A stretch of 64,000 nucleotides of DNA from Geoalkalibacter halelectricus (GCF_025263685.1 NZ_CP092109.1:1427001-1491000); one strand, 5' to 3'. Positions 30,132-39,155 are shown, counted from the first letter of the stretch. The notes: generated from the sequence alone by a model not told the origin. Program-made: numbers and translations.

Positions 30132-31940
30132 TTGTCCACCACCCCTCAGCAGACCCTCCAGCGCATCTTCGGCTTTCGCGATTTTCGACCCCATCAGCGC
30201 GAAATCGTCGAAACCCTGATCCGTGGTGAGGATGCCTTCGTTCTCATGCCCACCGGCGGGGGCAAATCCCTGTGCTATCAGGTGCCCGCCCTGCACCGCG
30301 CCGGCGTGGGAATCGTGGTCTCGCCGCTCATCTCGCTGATGAAGGATCAGGTCGACGCCCTGTGCGCCAACGGGGTGCGCGCGGCGTATTACAACTCCTC
30401 CCTGGGCGCCGCCGAATCGCGCCGGGTTCTGGCCCAGTTGCACCAGAGCCGCCTGGATCTTCTCTACGTGGCGCCCGAGCGCCTGCTCAGTGATTCCTTC
30501 CTGGCGCGGTTGGCCGAGATTCCCCTGGCCTTGTTTGCCATCGACGAGGCGCACTGCGTCAGCCAATGGGGGCACGACTTTCGTCCCGAGTATGTGCAAC
30601 TCGGCGTCCTGCGCCGGCATTTCCCCGGGGTTCCCCTGATCGCCCTGACCGCCACCGCGGACCCGCAGACCCGCGACGATATTCGCGTGCGTCTGGGTTT
30701 GCAACAGGCGCGCTGCTTTATCGCGGGCTTTGATCGGCCCAATATCCGCTACACTCTCGAAGAAAAGTCCAAGCCCTTTGCGCAGTTGTTGCGGTTTCTT
30801 CGCACGCGCCCCCAGGAGCCGGGGATCGTCTACGCCCTCTCGCGCAAACGCGTGGAAGAGGTGGCGGCCCGCCTGCGCGCCGAAGGCATTGCCGCCGATC
30901 CCTACCATGCCGGGCTGGCCGACGGCGAGCGGGCGCGGGTTCAGGAGGCCTTCCAGCGCGATGACCTGCAGGTGGTGGTGGCGACGGTGGCTTTCGGCAT
31001 GGGCATCGACAAGCCCAATGTGCGCTTCGTGGTGCACTACGACCTGCCGAAAAACATCGAGAGTTATTATCAGGAAACCGGTCGCGCCGGTCGCGACGGT
31101 CTGCCTGCCGAGGCGCTGCTGCTGTTCGGTTACGGTGACATCGCCCTGGCGCGCGGACTCATCGAGAAAAGCGCAAACGTCGAGCAAAAGCGCATCGAGC
31201 TGCACAAACTCAACGCCATGGTCGGCTTTGCCGAGGCCCAGACCTGCCGCCGGCGGGTGCTGCTCGGCTACTTCGGCGAAAGCCTGGAACAAGACTGCGG
31301 CAACTGCGATATCTGCCTGGTGCCCCCCGAGCGCTACGATGCGACCGTCGATGCGCAAAAGGCCCTCTCATGTGTCTTCCGCGTGGGGCAGCGTTTCGGC
31401 ATGGGGCATGTCATCGAGGTGCTGCGCGGCGCGGCGACGGAGCGGGTGCGGCGCCTGGGCCACGATCGGCTGAGCACCTACGGCATCGGCGCCGAGCTGA
31501 GCCAGGATGTGTGGAGCAGTCTGATGCGCCAACTGATTCACCTGGGCTACCTCCAGCAGGATTTGGGCAACTATTCGGTACTCAAGCTTACCGAGAAGGC
31601 CCGACCCCTGCTGCGCGGTGAGGAAACACTGGTCCTGGCCCGGCCGCGCGTCAAGGTTGTGGCCGCGAAAAAGCCCCCGCGCAAGAAACCCGGTGAACTC
31701 GCCTATGACTCACGGCTGTTCGAGGACTTGCGGCTCTTGCGCAAGCGGTTGGCCGACGCCGCCGGAGTGCCGCCCTTTGTCGTTTTCAGCGACGCCACCT
31801 TGGTGGAGATGGCCGCCTATCGGCCCCACGACCGCGCCGCATTGCTCGCCATCAACGGGGTCGGCGAGGCCAAGCTGCAGCGCTACGGCGAGGCGTTTCT
31901 CGCCGTGATCGCCGAAGCGCAGGGGCAGGGGCAGGGCTGA
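30132..31940 (+). CDS. recQ: ATP-dependent DNA helicase RecQ
   Basis: RecQ is a 3'-5' helicase that acts in recombination and fork repair. The chain of about 602 residues has the full set: helicase core with Walker A PTGGGKS (Lys45) and DEAH box (Asp138; IDEAHCVSQWGHDFRPEY), motif VI QETGRAGRDG, RQC domain with a zinc site (CRRRVLLGYFGE, CGNCDIC) and a C-terminal HRDC domain. I chose the TTG at 30132 because GAAGGAT lies about 10 bases before it; an upstream in-frame TTG at 30114 overlaps that ribosome site. Confidence 0.95.
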   Translation: MSTTPQQTLQRIFGFRDFRPHQREIVETLIRGEDAFVLMPTGGGKSLCYQVPALHRAGVGIVVSPLISLMKDQVDALCANGVRAAYYNSSLGAAESRRVLAQLHQSRLDLLYVAPERLLSDSFLARLAEIPLALFAIDEAHCVSQWGHDFRPEYVQLGVLRRHFPGVPLIALTATADPQTRDDIRVRLGLQQARCFIAGFDRPNIRYTLEEKSKPFAQLLRFLRTRPQEPGIVYALSRKRVEEVAARLRAEGIAADPYHAGLADGERARVQEAFQRDDLQVVVATVAFGMGIDKPNVRFVVHYDLPKNIESYYQETGRAGRDGLPAEALLLFGYGDIALARGLIEKSANVEQKRIELHKLNAMVGFAEAQTCRRRVLLGYFGESLEQDCGNCDICLVPPERYDATVDAQKALSCVFRVGQRFGMGHVIEVLRGAATERVRRLGHDRLSTYGIGAELSQDVWSSLMRQLIHLGYLQQDLGNYSVLKLTEKARPLLRGEETLVLARPRVKVVAAKKPPRKKPGELAYDSRLFEDLRLLRKRLADAAGVPPFVVFSDATLVEMAAYRPHDRAALLAINGVGEAKLQRYGEAFLAVIAEAQGQGQG

Positions 31941-31986
31941 GCCACGCCTGGACTTAAACCCGATTTCTGCTATCTTTCAGGACATC

Positions 31987-33306
31987 ATGACAACCTACGG
32001 TTCGATCATCATTGAAATTGTTCTGCCCGTGCTGCTCATGCTGGGCGCGGAGCGTTTTGCCGTGTATCGCTTTTTGCAAACCCCCCAACAGGTGGCCTGG
32101 GTGCGCAATCACTGGTGGCTGCATCCCAACGCCATCAGTCGCGCCCGCTACCCCATGGGATTCATCGCCGTTTTGCTCCTGCATCTGGGCTATCCGCGCC
32201 TGTGCTTTTTGTTTTTCACCTTCTGGATGATCACCGACATCACCGATGGCGATATCGCCCGCAAGTGCGACCTGCACACCAAGGACGGCGAGTCCATCGA
32301 TCCGTTTTCCGACAAGCTCATGTATTCCCCCATGCTGATCTATCTGGCCTGGCTCAATTGGCTCAGTCCGGTGCTGGTCGGTTTTTTCCTGTTGTTTGAT
32401 ATCGTCGGGCAGGCCTCGCGGCATTTCATCAAAACCAAGGCAGCCAACCTGTTCGGCAAGGCCAAGACCTTTCTCGTCGTCGTGTTGCTGATCGTGGTGG
32501 GCCTGGAACTGATCTACGGTCCGCTTCCGGTTCTGGGGCGCGCCATTCATCCGCTGCTGGTGATTTGCGTGGGGCTGGCCTTTTGCTCCACGGTTTTCAA
32601 GCTGATCCCTAATTACTGGTACGCCAACATCCTCAGCATCATGAACCTGGTGTGCGGGCTGGCCGGCTGTTGGGTCATCCTCGCCGGTCATCCGCCCGTC
32701 TACGCTCTGGGGCTGGTGTTTCTCGGGCAATTTCTCGACCTCTTCGACGGGCGCGCCGCGGAGCGCTGGGGGTCGACTCCCAAGGGCGAACTCTTCGATG
32801 ACGTGGCTGACGGCACCAGCTTCGGCCTGACCGTGGGGCTTATTGTCGCCACGGCTTTTTCGCAGTTGTGGGTTGGTATTCTGGTCGGCTTGTTGTATCT
32901 GGGTGCGGTGGTGTACCGCCTGGTGCGCTTTGTCATCGAGAAGCGCAAGGCCGGGGTGCTCGGTGGGGTGGAAACCTTTGCCGGGCTGCCGTCTCCCGCC
33001 GGGGCGCTGCTGGCGGGGACCGCCTGCGTGCTGATCGCCAACGATCTGATCATCGGTTTTCTGGTGGTTTTGACCTCGATGTTGATGGTGTCGCGGGTGC
33101 CCTATGCCCATTTCGGGCGCGCCATTCTCCCCAAGGTTCCGAAAATCGTGCGGGTCATCGTTCTGGGCGCGTTTTTGTTTCTGCTTGCCCTGGGCGTGCG
33201 TCGCGACCAGTACCTCGTTCCCCTGATCTTTGCCTTTACCTGCGCCCTGGCGTATCTGGCCTCTCCCCTGTATTGGCATCCCCGCAAGAGCCCTGCCTCG
33301 GAATAG
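31987..33306 (+). CDS. Fused double CDP-alcohol phosphotransferase (PgsA-like plus PssA-like)
   Basis: This 439-residue polytopic membrane protein carries two CDP-alcohol phosphotransferase signatures. The first (residues 84-109) is a perfect DxxDGxxARx8GxxxDxxxD motif starting DITDGDIAR, preceded by a PNAISRAR entry like PgsA. The second (251-275) starts DLFDGRAAER and keeps both Asp pairs, but has Glu in place of Arg and is one residue shorter. It is preceded by ILSIMNLVCGL, which resembles PssA. Single family members are usually about 180-250 residues, so this is a tandem fusion. It should transfer a phosphatidyl group to an alcohol; substrates are unproven. Confidence 0.85.
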   Translation: MTTYGSIIIEIVLPVLLMLGAERFAVYRFLQTPQQVAWVRNHWWLHPNAISRARYPMGFIAVLLLHLGYPRLCFLFFTFWMITDITDGDIARKCDLHTKDGESIDPFSDKLMYSPMLIYLAWLNWLSPVLVGFFLLFDIVGQASRHFIKTKAANLFGKAKTFLVVVLLIVVGLELIYGPLPVLGRAIHPLLVICVGLAFCSTVFKLIPNYWYANILSIMNLVCGLAGCWVILAGHPPVYALGLVFLGQFLDLFDGRAAERWGSTPKGELFDDVADGTSFGLTVGLIVATAFSQLWVGILVGLLYLGAVVYRLVRFVIEKRKAGVLGGVETFAGLPSPAGALLAGTACVLIANDLIIGFLVVLTSMLMVSRVPYAHFGRAILPKVPKIVRVIVLGAFLFLLALGVRRDQYLVPLIFAFTCALAYLASPLYWHPRKSPASE

Positions 33307-33405
33307 CCCGTATTCAATTGGGCGCGGACTCTCGCTGCGTCGCCCCGGCCCCTTTGCGCTATAATTGAACCTAACCAAGGTCTCAAGTGCAAAGGAGGTC
33401 GGTTC

Positions 33406-34050
33406 ATGTTTTCTTTCAAGGTTCGACTGTGGTTGGCGGCGCTCGCCGCTCTATTGCTCCTTGCGGGCTGCGCGACAACCAGGATTACCGAATCCTGGCA
33501 GAATCTCGAAGTTCTTGATCCGGTTGCCAGCATGCTGGTCATTGCCCGCTTCGAAGAAGATTTCATGCGGCGCATCGGCGAGGACTATTTTGCCACCAGG
33601 CTTCAGGAACGCGGCGTGAATGCCGTGGCGAGCTACCGGGTATTTCCCGAGGTCGCCGAATTGGACCCCGAGCAGGTCGAGCAACGGGCGGCGGAACTTG
33701 GTCTGGAAGCAATTCTTGTCGTCCGGGTGCTCGCTCAGGAAAGGGTCGAGGAGCAATACCGGGGACACTACCATTCCTACTACCCCTTCCATGACCCCTT
33801 TTTCCACCGCCGCTCCCATTTTCGCTCCTGGCATCGCTACTACGCTCACGGCTACCATTATCCCTACGCTCCGACCCTGACCCGCGAGGCGACGGTTCTG
33901 CGGCTCGAAGCCAGCCTCTATCGTCCTGGCGAGGAGGGGTTGCTGTGGTCGGTGCGCACCCAGACCTCGACGGTCGGCCCCATCGAGGAGCGCATGGACG
34001 AGATTGCTCGCAAAGTGGTGCGTGAAATGGTCAGGGATAACAGGATTTGA
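33406..34050 (+). CDS. His/Tyr-rich lipoprotein
   Basis: The 214-residue protein has a lipoprotein signal ending LLAGC (Cys22). The body includes a segment from about residue 120 to 158 that is dominated by His, Tyr, Phe and Arg (for example HYHSYYPFHDPFF and WHRYYAHGYHYPY). Upstream and downstream parts resemble DUF4136-type envelope lipoproteins, which fold as a compact domain. The aromatic/His block could be a metal-binding or surface loop. AAAGGAGG lies directly before the ATG. It stands alone between the lipid synthase and the Cys-cluster gene. Confidence 0.8.
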   Translation: MFSFKVRLWLAALAALLLLAGCATTRITESWQNLEVLDPVASMLVIARFEEDFMRRIGEDYFATRLQERGVNAVASYRVFPEVAELDPEQVEQRAAELGLEAILVVRVLAQERVEEQYRGHYHSYYPFHDPFFHRRSHFRSWHRYYAHGYHYPYAPTLTREATVLRLEASLYRPGEEGLLWSVRTQTSTVGPIEERMDEIARKVVREMVRDNRI

Positions 34051-34200
34051 AAGCCGGCAAGGGCCTTTAAAGCCTCTGGTTGGGGGGATGGTTTTTTCGG
34101 GGGCGAGGTGTCTCGGGTGAAATAGAGACTGTGTTTTGTTTTCTTTTTTTGTTAGAATCACCGCGTGAGGCAGTAGGTAGGCGCGAGAGGGGGGCCAGTG

Positions 34201-34764
34201 ATGGAGCCGTTGTCCGTAGAGCAGCAAATGCCGGCGATGCAGAGTCTGAACAACTATTTCGACTTGCGTGCCCGTGTCGACCAGTGGTGCCAAAAGGTCG
34301 AGGCGGATTTCCCGACCCAGGTTCGCTGTGAAAAGGGCTGCGCGAGCTGCTGCCGCCATCTTTCCCTTTTTTGGGTCGAGGCAGTGGCTCTCGCCCTGGC
34401 CCTGGAGGATCTGCCCGAAAACCAGACCGAAAGGCTGCGCGAACGCGCCGCCGAGGCGACTTCCGATAGCCCCTGCCCGCTTCTGGAAGAGGGCGCCTGC
34501 GTGCTTTACGCGGCGCGCCCCCTCATCTGCCGCACCCACGGTCTGCCGCTGCTTCTCGAAAACGACGGCGATTCGACGGTGGATTTCTGCGAGAAGAACT
34601 TCACGGATCTGGATGCCCTGCCGGCGCAGGCCGTTTTGGATCTGAATTTGCTCAACACGACCCTGGCGGCTATCAACAACCTGTTCATTTCCGAGGTTTT
34701 CCAGGGCCGCCCTCCCGACCAGCCCCGGCTCTCCATCGCCGAAGCCCTGCTGCTGGAACTCTAA
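34201..34764 (+). CDS. YkgJ-family cysteine-cluster protein
   Basis: The 187-residue protein has the YkgJ (UPF0153) pattern: RCEKGCASCCRHLSLFWVEA near residues 42-60, then CPLLEEGACVLYAARPLICRTHG near 90-115. The conserved cysteines probably bind zinc or an iron-sulfur cluster. Function in this family is not settled. The start could be GTG 34198 or ATG 34201; the latter is used. No membrane helix or signal is seen. Confidence 0.85.
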   Translation: MEPLSVEQQMPAMQSLNNYFDLRARVDQWCQKVEADFPTQVRCEKGCASCCRHLSLFWVEAVALALALEDLPENQTERLRERAAEATSDSPCPLLEEGACVLYAARPLICRTHGLPLLLENDGDSTVDFCEKNFTDLDALPAQAVLDLNLLNTTLAAINNLFISEVFQGRPPDQPRLSIAEALLLEL

Positions 34765-35007
34765 CCTGCCTTGATACCCGACGCCCCTGGCTGCATGCCG
34801 TCATGAATGGCGCGCGCCGGGCATCAACCTTCCTGCCGCGAGCTTTTTCACGCGTCTGCCGGAGGCCTTCCCGACCGCCCGGTTTTTGCCCAATTTTCAA
34901 TCCGTTGTTCCATGGCGCGTTGCAAACCCGCGCGGCTGTGCTCTAATTGAAGGGGTGAAGTATTCGCAGCCCCAATAAATCACTCGGTTTTTTTCCGGAG
35001 GATCTTC

Positions 35008-35388
35008 ATGCCCCTTGAGGTTTTCGCGCTGATCATGATGGTCATCGTCTTCATCGTGGCCATTTTTTTGGTTCCCCTCTTGTTGCAGTTGCGAACCACG
35101 GTGCAACGTATCGACGATCTGGTCCGCGACGTTCAGCACGATCTGGTGCCCATGCTCAAGGAACTGCGCGAAGCCTCCGAGCACGTCAAGCGCACCACCG
35201 AAGCAGCGGAAAAAGGCAGCGAGTTGTTGAGCGCCCTCGGTGAGTCGGCGGGTGCGATCAACCAGTTTTCCCACTTTATCAAGCACGATTTCGGCCGCCT
35301 GGCTGGGAACCTGGCGGGATTTTGGGCGGGATTTCGTGCCGCTGGTAAAACCTTGGCCAAGAAGGCCGACGAACAGGAAAGGAGATGA
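35008..35388 (+). CDS. DUF948-type membrane protein
   Basis: The 126-residue protein has one N-terminal helix (about residues 5-27; FALIMMVIVFIVAIFLVPLLLQL). A long amphipathic helical region follows (about 28-90; LRTTVQRIDDLVRDVQHDLVPMLKELREASEHVK), typical of DUF948 proteins. It is paired with a YtxH protein five bases downstream, a common combination in which both proteins line the membrane. CGGAGGATC precedes the ATG. Such pairs are often stress-related, but a specific role is not known. Confidence 0.85.
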   Translation: MPLEVFALIMMVIVFIVAIFLVPLLLQLRTTVQRIDDLVRDVQHDLVPMLKELREASEHVKRTTEAAEKGSELLSALGESAGAINQFSHFIKHDFGRLAGNLAGFWAGFRAAGKTLAKKADEQERR

Positions 35389-35392
35389 AACC

Positions 35393-35710
35393 ATGAATGG
35401 AGAGTGCCGTAGCAGCGGAGTCGCCGGAATTTTGCTGGCATTTATCGCCGGGGCCGCGGTGGGCGGCGGGCTGGCCTTGTTGGCCGCTCCGCGTTCGGGC
35501 GAGGAAACCCGCCACCGGTTGACGGACATGGTTGATGAAACACGCGAAAAAATCCACGAGATGACCGAGGAGGCCGAGGCTCAGGTGCGCGCGGCCATCG
35601 AGGAGGGTCGCGAAGCCCTGCTGGAGAAGCGCGACATGGTCAAGGCCGCGGTGGACGCAGGCAAAAAAGCCATGGAAGAAGAGCGCGCCAAGCATGCGAA
35701 ATCCAGCTAA
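35393..35710 (+). CDS. YtxH-domain protein
   Basis: The 105-residue protein has a Gly/Ala-rich helix (about 10-31; GILLAFIAGAAVGGGLALL) followed by APRSGEETRHRLTDMVDE, the classic YtxH motif, and a long charged helix to the C terminus. It follows the DUF948 gene by a few bases with GGAAAGGAG inside the end of that gene. A terminator after the stop closes the two-gene operon. Confidence 0.9.
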   Translation: MNGECRSSGVAGILLAFIAGAAVGGGLALLAAPRSGEETRHRLTDMVDETREKIHEMTEEAEAQVRAAIEEGREALLEKRDMVKAAVDAGKKAMEEERAKHAKSS

Positions 35711-35727
35711 GCCCCCGATTCGTTTTC

Positions 35728-35760
35728 AAGGCCTGCGAGTGCCGTGCTCCAGGCCTTTTT
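35728..35760 (+). terminator. Rho-independent terminator after the DUF948-YtxH operon
   Basis: AAGGCCTG (35728-35735) pairs with CAGGCCTT (35750-35757), and T residues continue to 35760. It overlaps the longest possible reading frame of the next gene, which argues for that gene starting later. Confidence 0.8.
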
Positions 35761-35776
35761 CCCCGGGGATGTTGTT

Positions 35777-37150
35777 GTGGCGGGCTTGAATGACATTATC
35801 GCCGGTGTGCGGCGATTGTTCGGCTACGAGCAGACCCAGGGCGAGTTGGCGGCGGAGTCGGGAATCCGCGGTTTTTTCCTGAAGCCGTTTCGGGTGATGG
35901 GGCTGGTAATTCACGATTTCATCGAGGACGGTTGCCTGTTGCGCGCCTCGGCCCTGACCTTCGCCACGGTGCTTGCCATCGTTCCCATGCTGGCCCTCAT
36001 GTTCGCGCTGCTCAAGGGGTTGGGGGTGCAGAATCAGCTCGAGCCCATCATTCTCGACCAACTGGCGGTAGGTTCCGAAGAGGTGGTGGGTGAAATCATC
36101 CGCTACATCGACAACACCCATGTGGGTCGTCTTGGGGTGGTTGGTTTGCTGACCCTTTTCGTAACCGTTCTGGCCATGTTGTCGAATATCGAGAAAAGTT
36201 TCAATGCCGTCTGGGGCGTTGAGGAAACACGCTCGCTCTTTCGGCGTTTCGCCGACTATTTTTCGGTGGTGACCATCGGGCCGGTGTTCATCCTGGCGGC
36301 CATCTCCATGACCAGTACCCTGCAGAGCAACGCCTTCGTCGCGGCCTTGCAGGAGAGAGCGCTGGTCGGCAATCTGATTATCTTTCTGTTCCAGATCCTG
36401 CCCTTCGTCGGCATGTGGATTGCTTTTACGGCCCTGTATATCTTCATGCCCAACAGCCGCGTGAGTGTGCGCGCAGCTTTGATCGGCGGCATTTTCGGCG
36501 GCACCCTGTGGCAGTTGGCGCAATGGGGTTATGTGTATTTTCAGGTCGGGGTGTCCAAGTACAACGCCATTTACGGCACCATGGCGGCGCTGCCGATCTT
36601 CATGATGTGGATTTACGTGAGCTGGTTGATCGTGCTTCTGGGCCTGGAGATAACCTACGCGGTGCAGAACCTGCGTAACATCAAGCAGGAAGTGCGCAGT
36701 ACCGAAGTTAATTTCGGCAGCCGCGAGATGGTGGCTCTCAGTGTGATGCTGGTGATTGCCGAGGCCTTCTATCGCGGCGCGCGACCCTTGACCCTGGACA
36801 AGGTGTCCGCCCAGCTTCATTTGCCGCCCCGGCTCACGGCCAACATCATCCAACAACTGGTGCGCCTCGGCATGCTGAGTGAAATACATACAGAGGGCCT
36901 TAACGACTATGGCTATCAGCCGGGGCAAGCCTTGCAGAATCTGGAGGTCTACGACTTTCTGGAGAAACTTCGCTGGGATGGGGAAAACGTGCGCGGCGCG
37001 CGACGCCTGCGGGCCTCGGAGGTGGTCGGTGAGGTCGAGATGTGTCTGCAAAAGGCCGGCCGCGAGGCCTTCGCCGGGCGCAGTGTGCATGACCTGGTCA
37101 TGGACATGCTTGGGGACGAGGAGCCTAGACTCAGCCGAGGCATTCAGTAA
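35777..37150 (+). CDS. YihY/BrkB family inner-membrane protein
   Basis: The protein of about 457 residues has the BrkB/YihY fold with about six helices: ALTFATVLAIVPMLALMFALL near 60-80, GLLTLFVTVLAML near 125-140 and IFGGTLWQLAQWGYVYFQVG. The C-terminal part (about 320-457) looks like a winged-helix domain. The family was once called RNase BN but is not a nuclease. I place the start at GTG 35777 behind GGGGAT, because the earlier in-frame GTG at 35744 lies inside a terminator hairpin. Its stop overlaps the convergent lpxH by 7 bases. Confidence 0.88.
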   Translation: MAGLNDIIAGVRRLFGYEQTQGELAAESGIRGFFLKPFRVMGLVIHDFIEDGCLLRASALTFATVLAIVPMLALMFALLKGLGVQNQLEPIILDQLAVGSEEVVGEIIRYIDNTHVGRLGVVGLLTLFVTVLAMLSNIEKSFNAVWGVEETRSLFRRFADYFSVVTIGPVFILAAISMTSTLQSNAFVAALQERALVGNLIIFLFQILPFVGMWIAFTALYIFMPNSRVSVRAALIGGIFGGTLWQLAQWGYVYFQVGVSKYNAIYGTMAALPIFMMWIYVSWLIVLLGLEITYAVQNLRNIKQEVRSTEVNFGSREMVALSVMLVIAEAFYRGARPLTLDKVSAQLHLPPRLTANIIQQLVRLGMLSEIHTEGLNDYGYQPGQALQNLEVYDFLEKLRWDGENVRGARRLRASEVVGEVEMCLQKAGREAFAGRSVHDLVMDMLGDEEPRLSRGIQ

Positions 37151-37866
37151 GTCTTGAGGGAGAAGGTTCCGTTTTCGTGGACCAGGTAGGAGTATTGCGT
37201 AAGCCAGTCCCCGAGGCCGAACACCATCCCTTCACCGAGTTGACGGCTGAAGGGCTGATGAAAGTGGCCGGTGATGACGACCGCGCAGCCGCCTTTCAGG
37301 CGGCGGCGGGCATAGGCGTCGATTTTGGCCTCCGGCAGCCGCCGCTGTTGCTTGGGCGCATGGCCCTTCTGGCTCTGGCGGCTGGCCCAACGGGAAATGC
37401 CCCAGGTCAGGTCGCCGGGAGCGATGGCGATCAGGGTCTTAAGAAATCGGCTGCGCAGAAATCCGCGCAGCAGTCGATAGCCGCGATCATCGCCATTAAT
37501 CAAATCGCCGTGCGTCAGGTGAACGCGCTTCCCATCGATCTCCACGTCCCCGCCGTCCGGCAACACCCGGCAGCCAAGCGTCTCCTCAAAGTAGGGTCCG
37601 AGGTGAAAATCGTGGTTGCCTTCGACATAGACGATGGCGGCTCCGCTTGCGCGCAATTCGGCCAAGGCATTGAGCAACGGCACATAGGGCGCAAAAACCA
37701 GATGGCGATAGCCGACCCAGAACTCGAACAAATCGCCCAGAATGTAGAGGGTGCGGACGCGACCGGTTTGCTCGGCGAGAAACGCCAGTAGTCTTTGGTA
37801 GTTGAGGTCCCGCGGGTGCAGGAGGTGCGCGTCGGCAAGGAAAATGTCGCGATTCATGGGGCGCAT
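37144..37866 (-). CDS. lpxH: UDP-2,3-diacylglucosamine diphosphatase
   Basis: LpxH cleaves UDP-2,3-diacylglucosamine to lipid X in lipid A synthesis at the inner membrane. The 240-residue metallophosphatase has the expected metal motifs in order: LADAHL (DxH), GDLFEFW, GNHD, LTHGD and GHFHQP. The presence of lipid A synthesis supports a Gram-negative host. The start is either ATG 37866 or ATG 37857 (MNRDIFLADAHLL), which fits the family N terminus better; neither has a clear ribosome site. It converges with the BrkB gene. Confidence 0.93.
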   Translation of the reverse strand: MRPMNRDIFLADAHLLHPRDLNYQRLLAFLAEQTGRVRTLYILGDLFEFWVGYRHLVFAPYVPLLNALAELRASGAAIVYVEGNHDFHLGPYFEETLGCRVLPDGGDVEIDGKRVHLTHGDLINGDDRGYRLLRGFLRSRFLKTLIAIAPGDLTWGISRWASRQSQKGHAPKQQRRLPEAKIDAYARRRLKGGCAVVITGHFHQPFSRQLGEGMVFGLGDWLTQYSYLVHENGTFSLKTY

Positions 37867-38000
37867 TTAACCATTGAGATCCCGGCAAAGTCAAGCCGGC
37901 TTGGTTGTTGCGATCGGCCCTGCGCGCTTGCGAAATCCTTTCAGTCGGTTATGCTCTCAAGCTGATGCCAACCAAACCCTGACCAACTTTCGAGTGTGCC

Positions 38001-38408
38001 ATGAAAACCATGCGAGAGAAAATCGAACAGTTCCTTTCCGCCTCCGCCTTCGGAGTCATCGGGGCTTCCTCCAAAAGCTACAAGTATGGCAACAAGGTTT
38101 TGCGCTGTTATATGCAGAACGGACGCAAGGCCATTCCGGTGAACCCCGTGGAAAAGACCATCGAAGGTATTGCCTGCGCGGCCAACGTCAGCGAATTGCC
38201 GCCGGAGGTGAAAAGCATCTCCGTCATCACGCCGCCCCAGGTCACCGACAAGGTGGTGGATGCCGCCATCGCCCAGGGCATTGAAAATATCTGGATGCAA
38301 CCGGGCGCGGAAAGCCCGGCGGCCGTCGCCAAGGCCGAGAAGGCGGGGCTGAATGTGATTGCCGACGGCAGCTGCATACTGGTGGTCCTGGGCTATCGCG
38401 ACCATTGA
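38001..38408 (+). CDS. CoA-binding domain protein (YccU-like)
   Basis: The 135-residue protein is a single Rossmann-type CoA-binding domain: FGVIGASSKSYKYGNKVLR near residue 17, IPVNP near 46, SVITPP near 75 and a closing WMQPGAES with a final Gly/Cys region. Similar proteins bind CoA or acyl-CoA, but the role is not settled. It is followed by sodB after an 88-base gap with a palindrome. Confidence 0.88.
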   Translation: MKTMREKIEQFLSASAFGVIGASSKSYKYGNKVLRCYMQNGRKAIPVNPVEKTIEGIACAANVSELPPEVKSISVITPPQVTDKVVDAAIAQGIENIWMQPGAESPAAVAKAEKAGLNVIADGSCILVVLGYRDH

Positions 38409-38418
38409 CGCCCAATGT

Positions 38419-38430
38419 TTCCCGCGGGAA
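38419..38430. promoter_or_regulatory. 12-bp palindrome upstream of sodB
   Basis: TTCCCGCGGGAA is a perfect palindrome 67 bases before the sodB ATG. A TTGACC sequence at about 38450 may be a -35 box. An operator role is possible but unproven. Confidence 0.3.
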
Positions 38431-38496
38431 CCGGCGCCCCAGAACGGTGCTTGACCTGCATGCAAACGAAACCCACACTCCCAAGGAGGACATGCC

Positions 38497-39090
38497 ATGA
38501 CGCTCGTTTTGCCCGAACTGCCCTTTGCCCCCACCGCCCTGGAGCCGCATATCAGTGCGCGCACTTTTGAATTTCATCACGGCAAGCACCACAAGGCCTA
38601 TGTCGACAACGGCAACAAGCTTCTGGAGGGCAGTGACCTCAAGGGGTTGTCCATGGAAGAGATCATGAAGAAGACCGCCGGCGATGCCTCCAAGTCCGGT
38701 ATTTTCAACAATGTTGCCCAGGTTTGGAACCACTCCTTTTACTGGAAGTGCATGAAGCCGGGGGGCGGCGGAGCGCCCGCGGGCAAGATCGCCGAGAAGA
38801 TCAAGGCCGATTTAGGCGGGTTCGACAAGTTCGTCGAGGAATTCAAGACCGCCGGCGCCACCCAGTTCGGCAGCGGCTGGGCCTGGCTGGTGCTTGACGG
38901 CGGCAAGCTCAAGGTCACCAAAACTCCCAACGCCGAATGCCCCCTGACCCAAGGGATGACGCCTCTTCTCACCATGGATGTCTGGGAGCATGCCTATTAT
39001 TTGGATTACCAGAACCGCCGTCCCGACTACATCGCAACCTTTATCGACAAGCTGATCAACTGGGATTTCGTCAACACCAACCTCGGCTAG
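38497..39090 (+). CDS. sodB: Superoxide dismutase, iron type
   Basis: The 197-residue enzyme converts superoxide to hydrogen peroxide and oxygen. Metal ligands are in the right places: His27, His79 (AQVWNHSFYW), Asp161 and His165 (DVWEHAYYLDY). The residues NNVAQVWNH match the iron-type signature rather than the manganese type. A strong AAGGAGG site lies before the ATG. No signal peptide, so it acts in the cytoplasm. An oxygen-defence gene fits an anaerobe that meets oxygen at times. Confidence 0.95.
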   Translation: MTLVLPELPFAPTALEPHISARTFEFHHGKHHKAYVDNGNKLLEGSDLKGLSMEEIMKKTAGDASKSGIFNNVAQVWNHSFYWKCMKPGGGGAPAGKIAEKIKADLGGFDKFVEEFKTAGATQFGSGWAWLVLDGGKLKVTKTPNAECPLTQGMTPLLTMDVWEHAYYLDYQNRRPDYIATFIDKLINWDFVNTNLG

Positions 39091-39121
39091 CACCGCACAG
39101 GAAAATGAAACAATGCCCGAG

Positions 39122-39155
39122 CCCCCGCTTCCAGGATTGGTCGCGGGGGTTTTTT
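39122..39155 (+). terminator. Rho-independent terminator after sodB
   Basis: CCCCCGC (39122-39128) pairs with GCGGGGG (39143-39149), followed by six T residues. It begins 31 bases after the sodB stop. Confidence 0.85.

Noticed and set aside
31954-33378. 474-codon minus-strand frame opposite the phospholipid synthase gene
   Set aside because: It is a Gln/His-rich shadow; the plus strand has perfect phosphotransferase motifs and membrane helices.
35744-35776. Earlier GTG start for the BrkB-family gene
   Set aside because: It falls inside the terminator hairpin of the preceding operon; GTG 35777 behind GGGGAT fits better.
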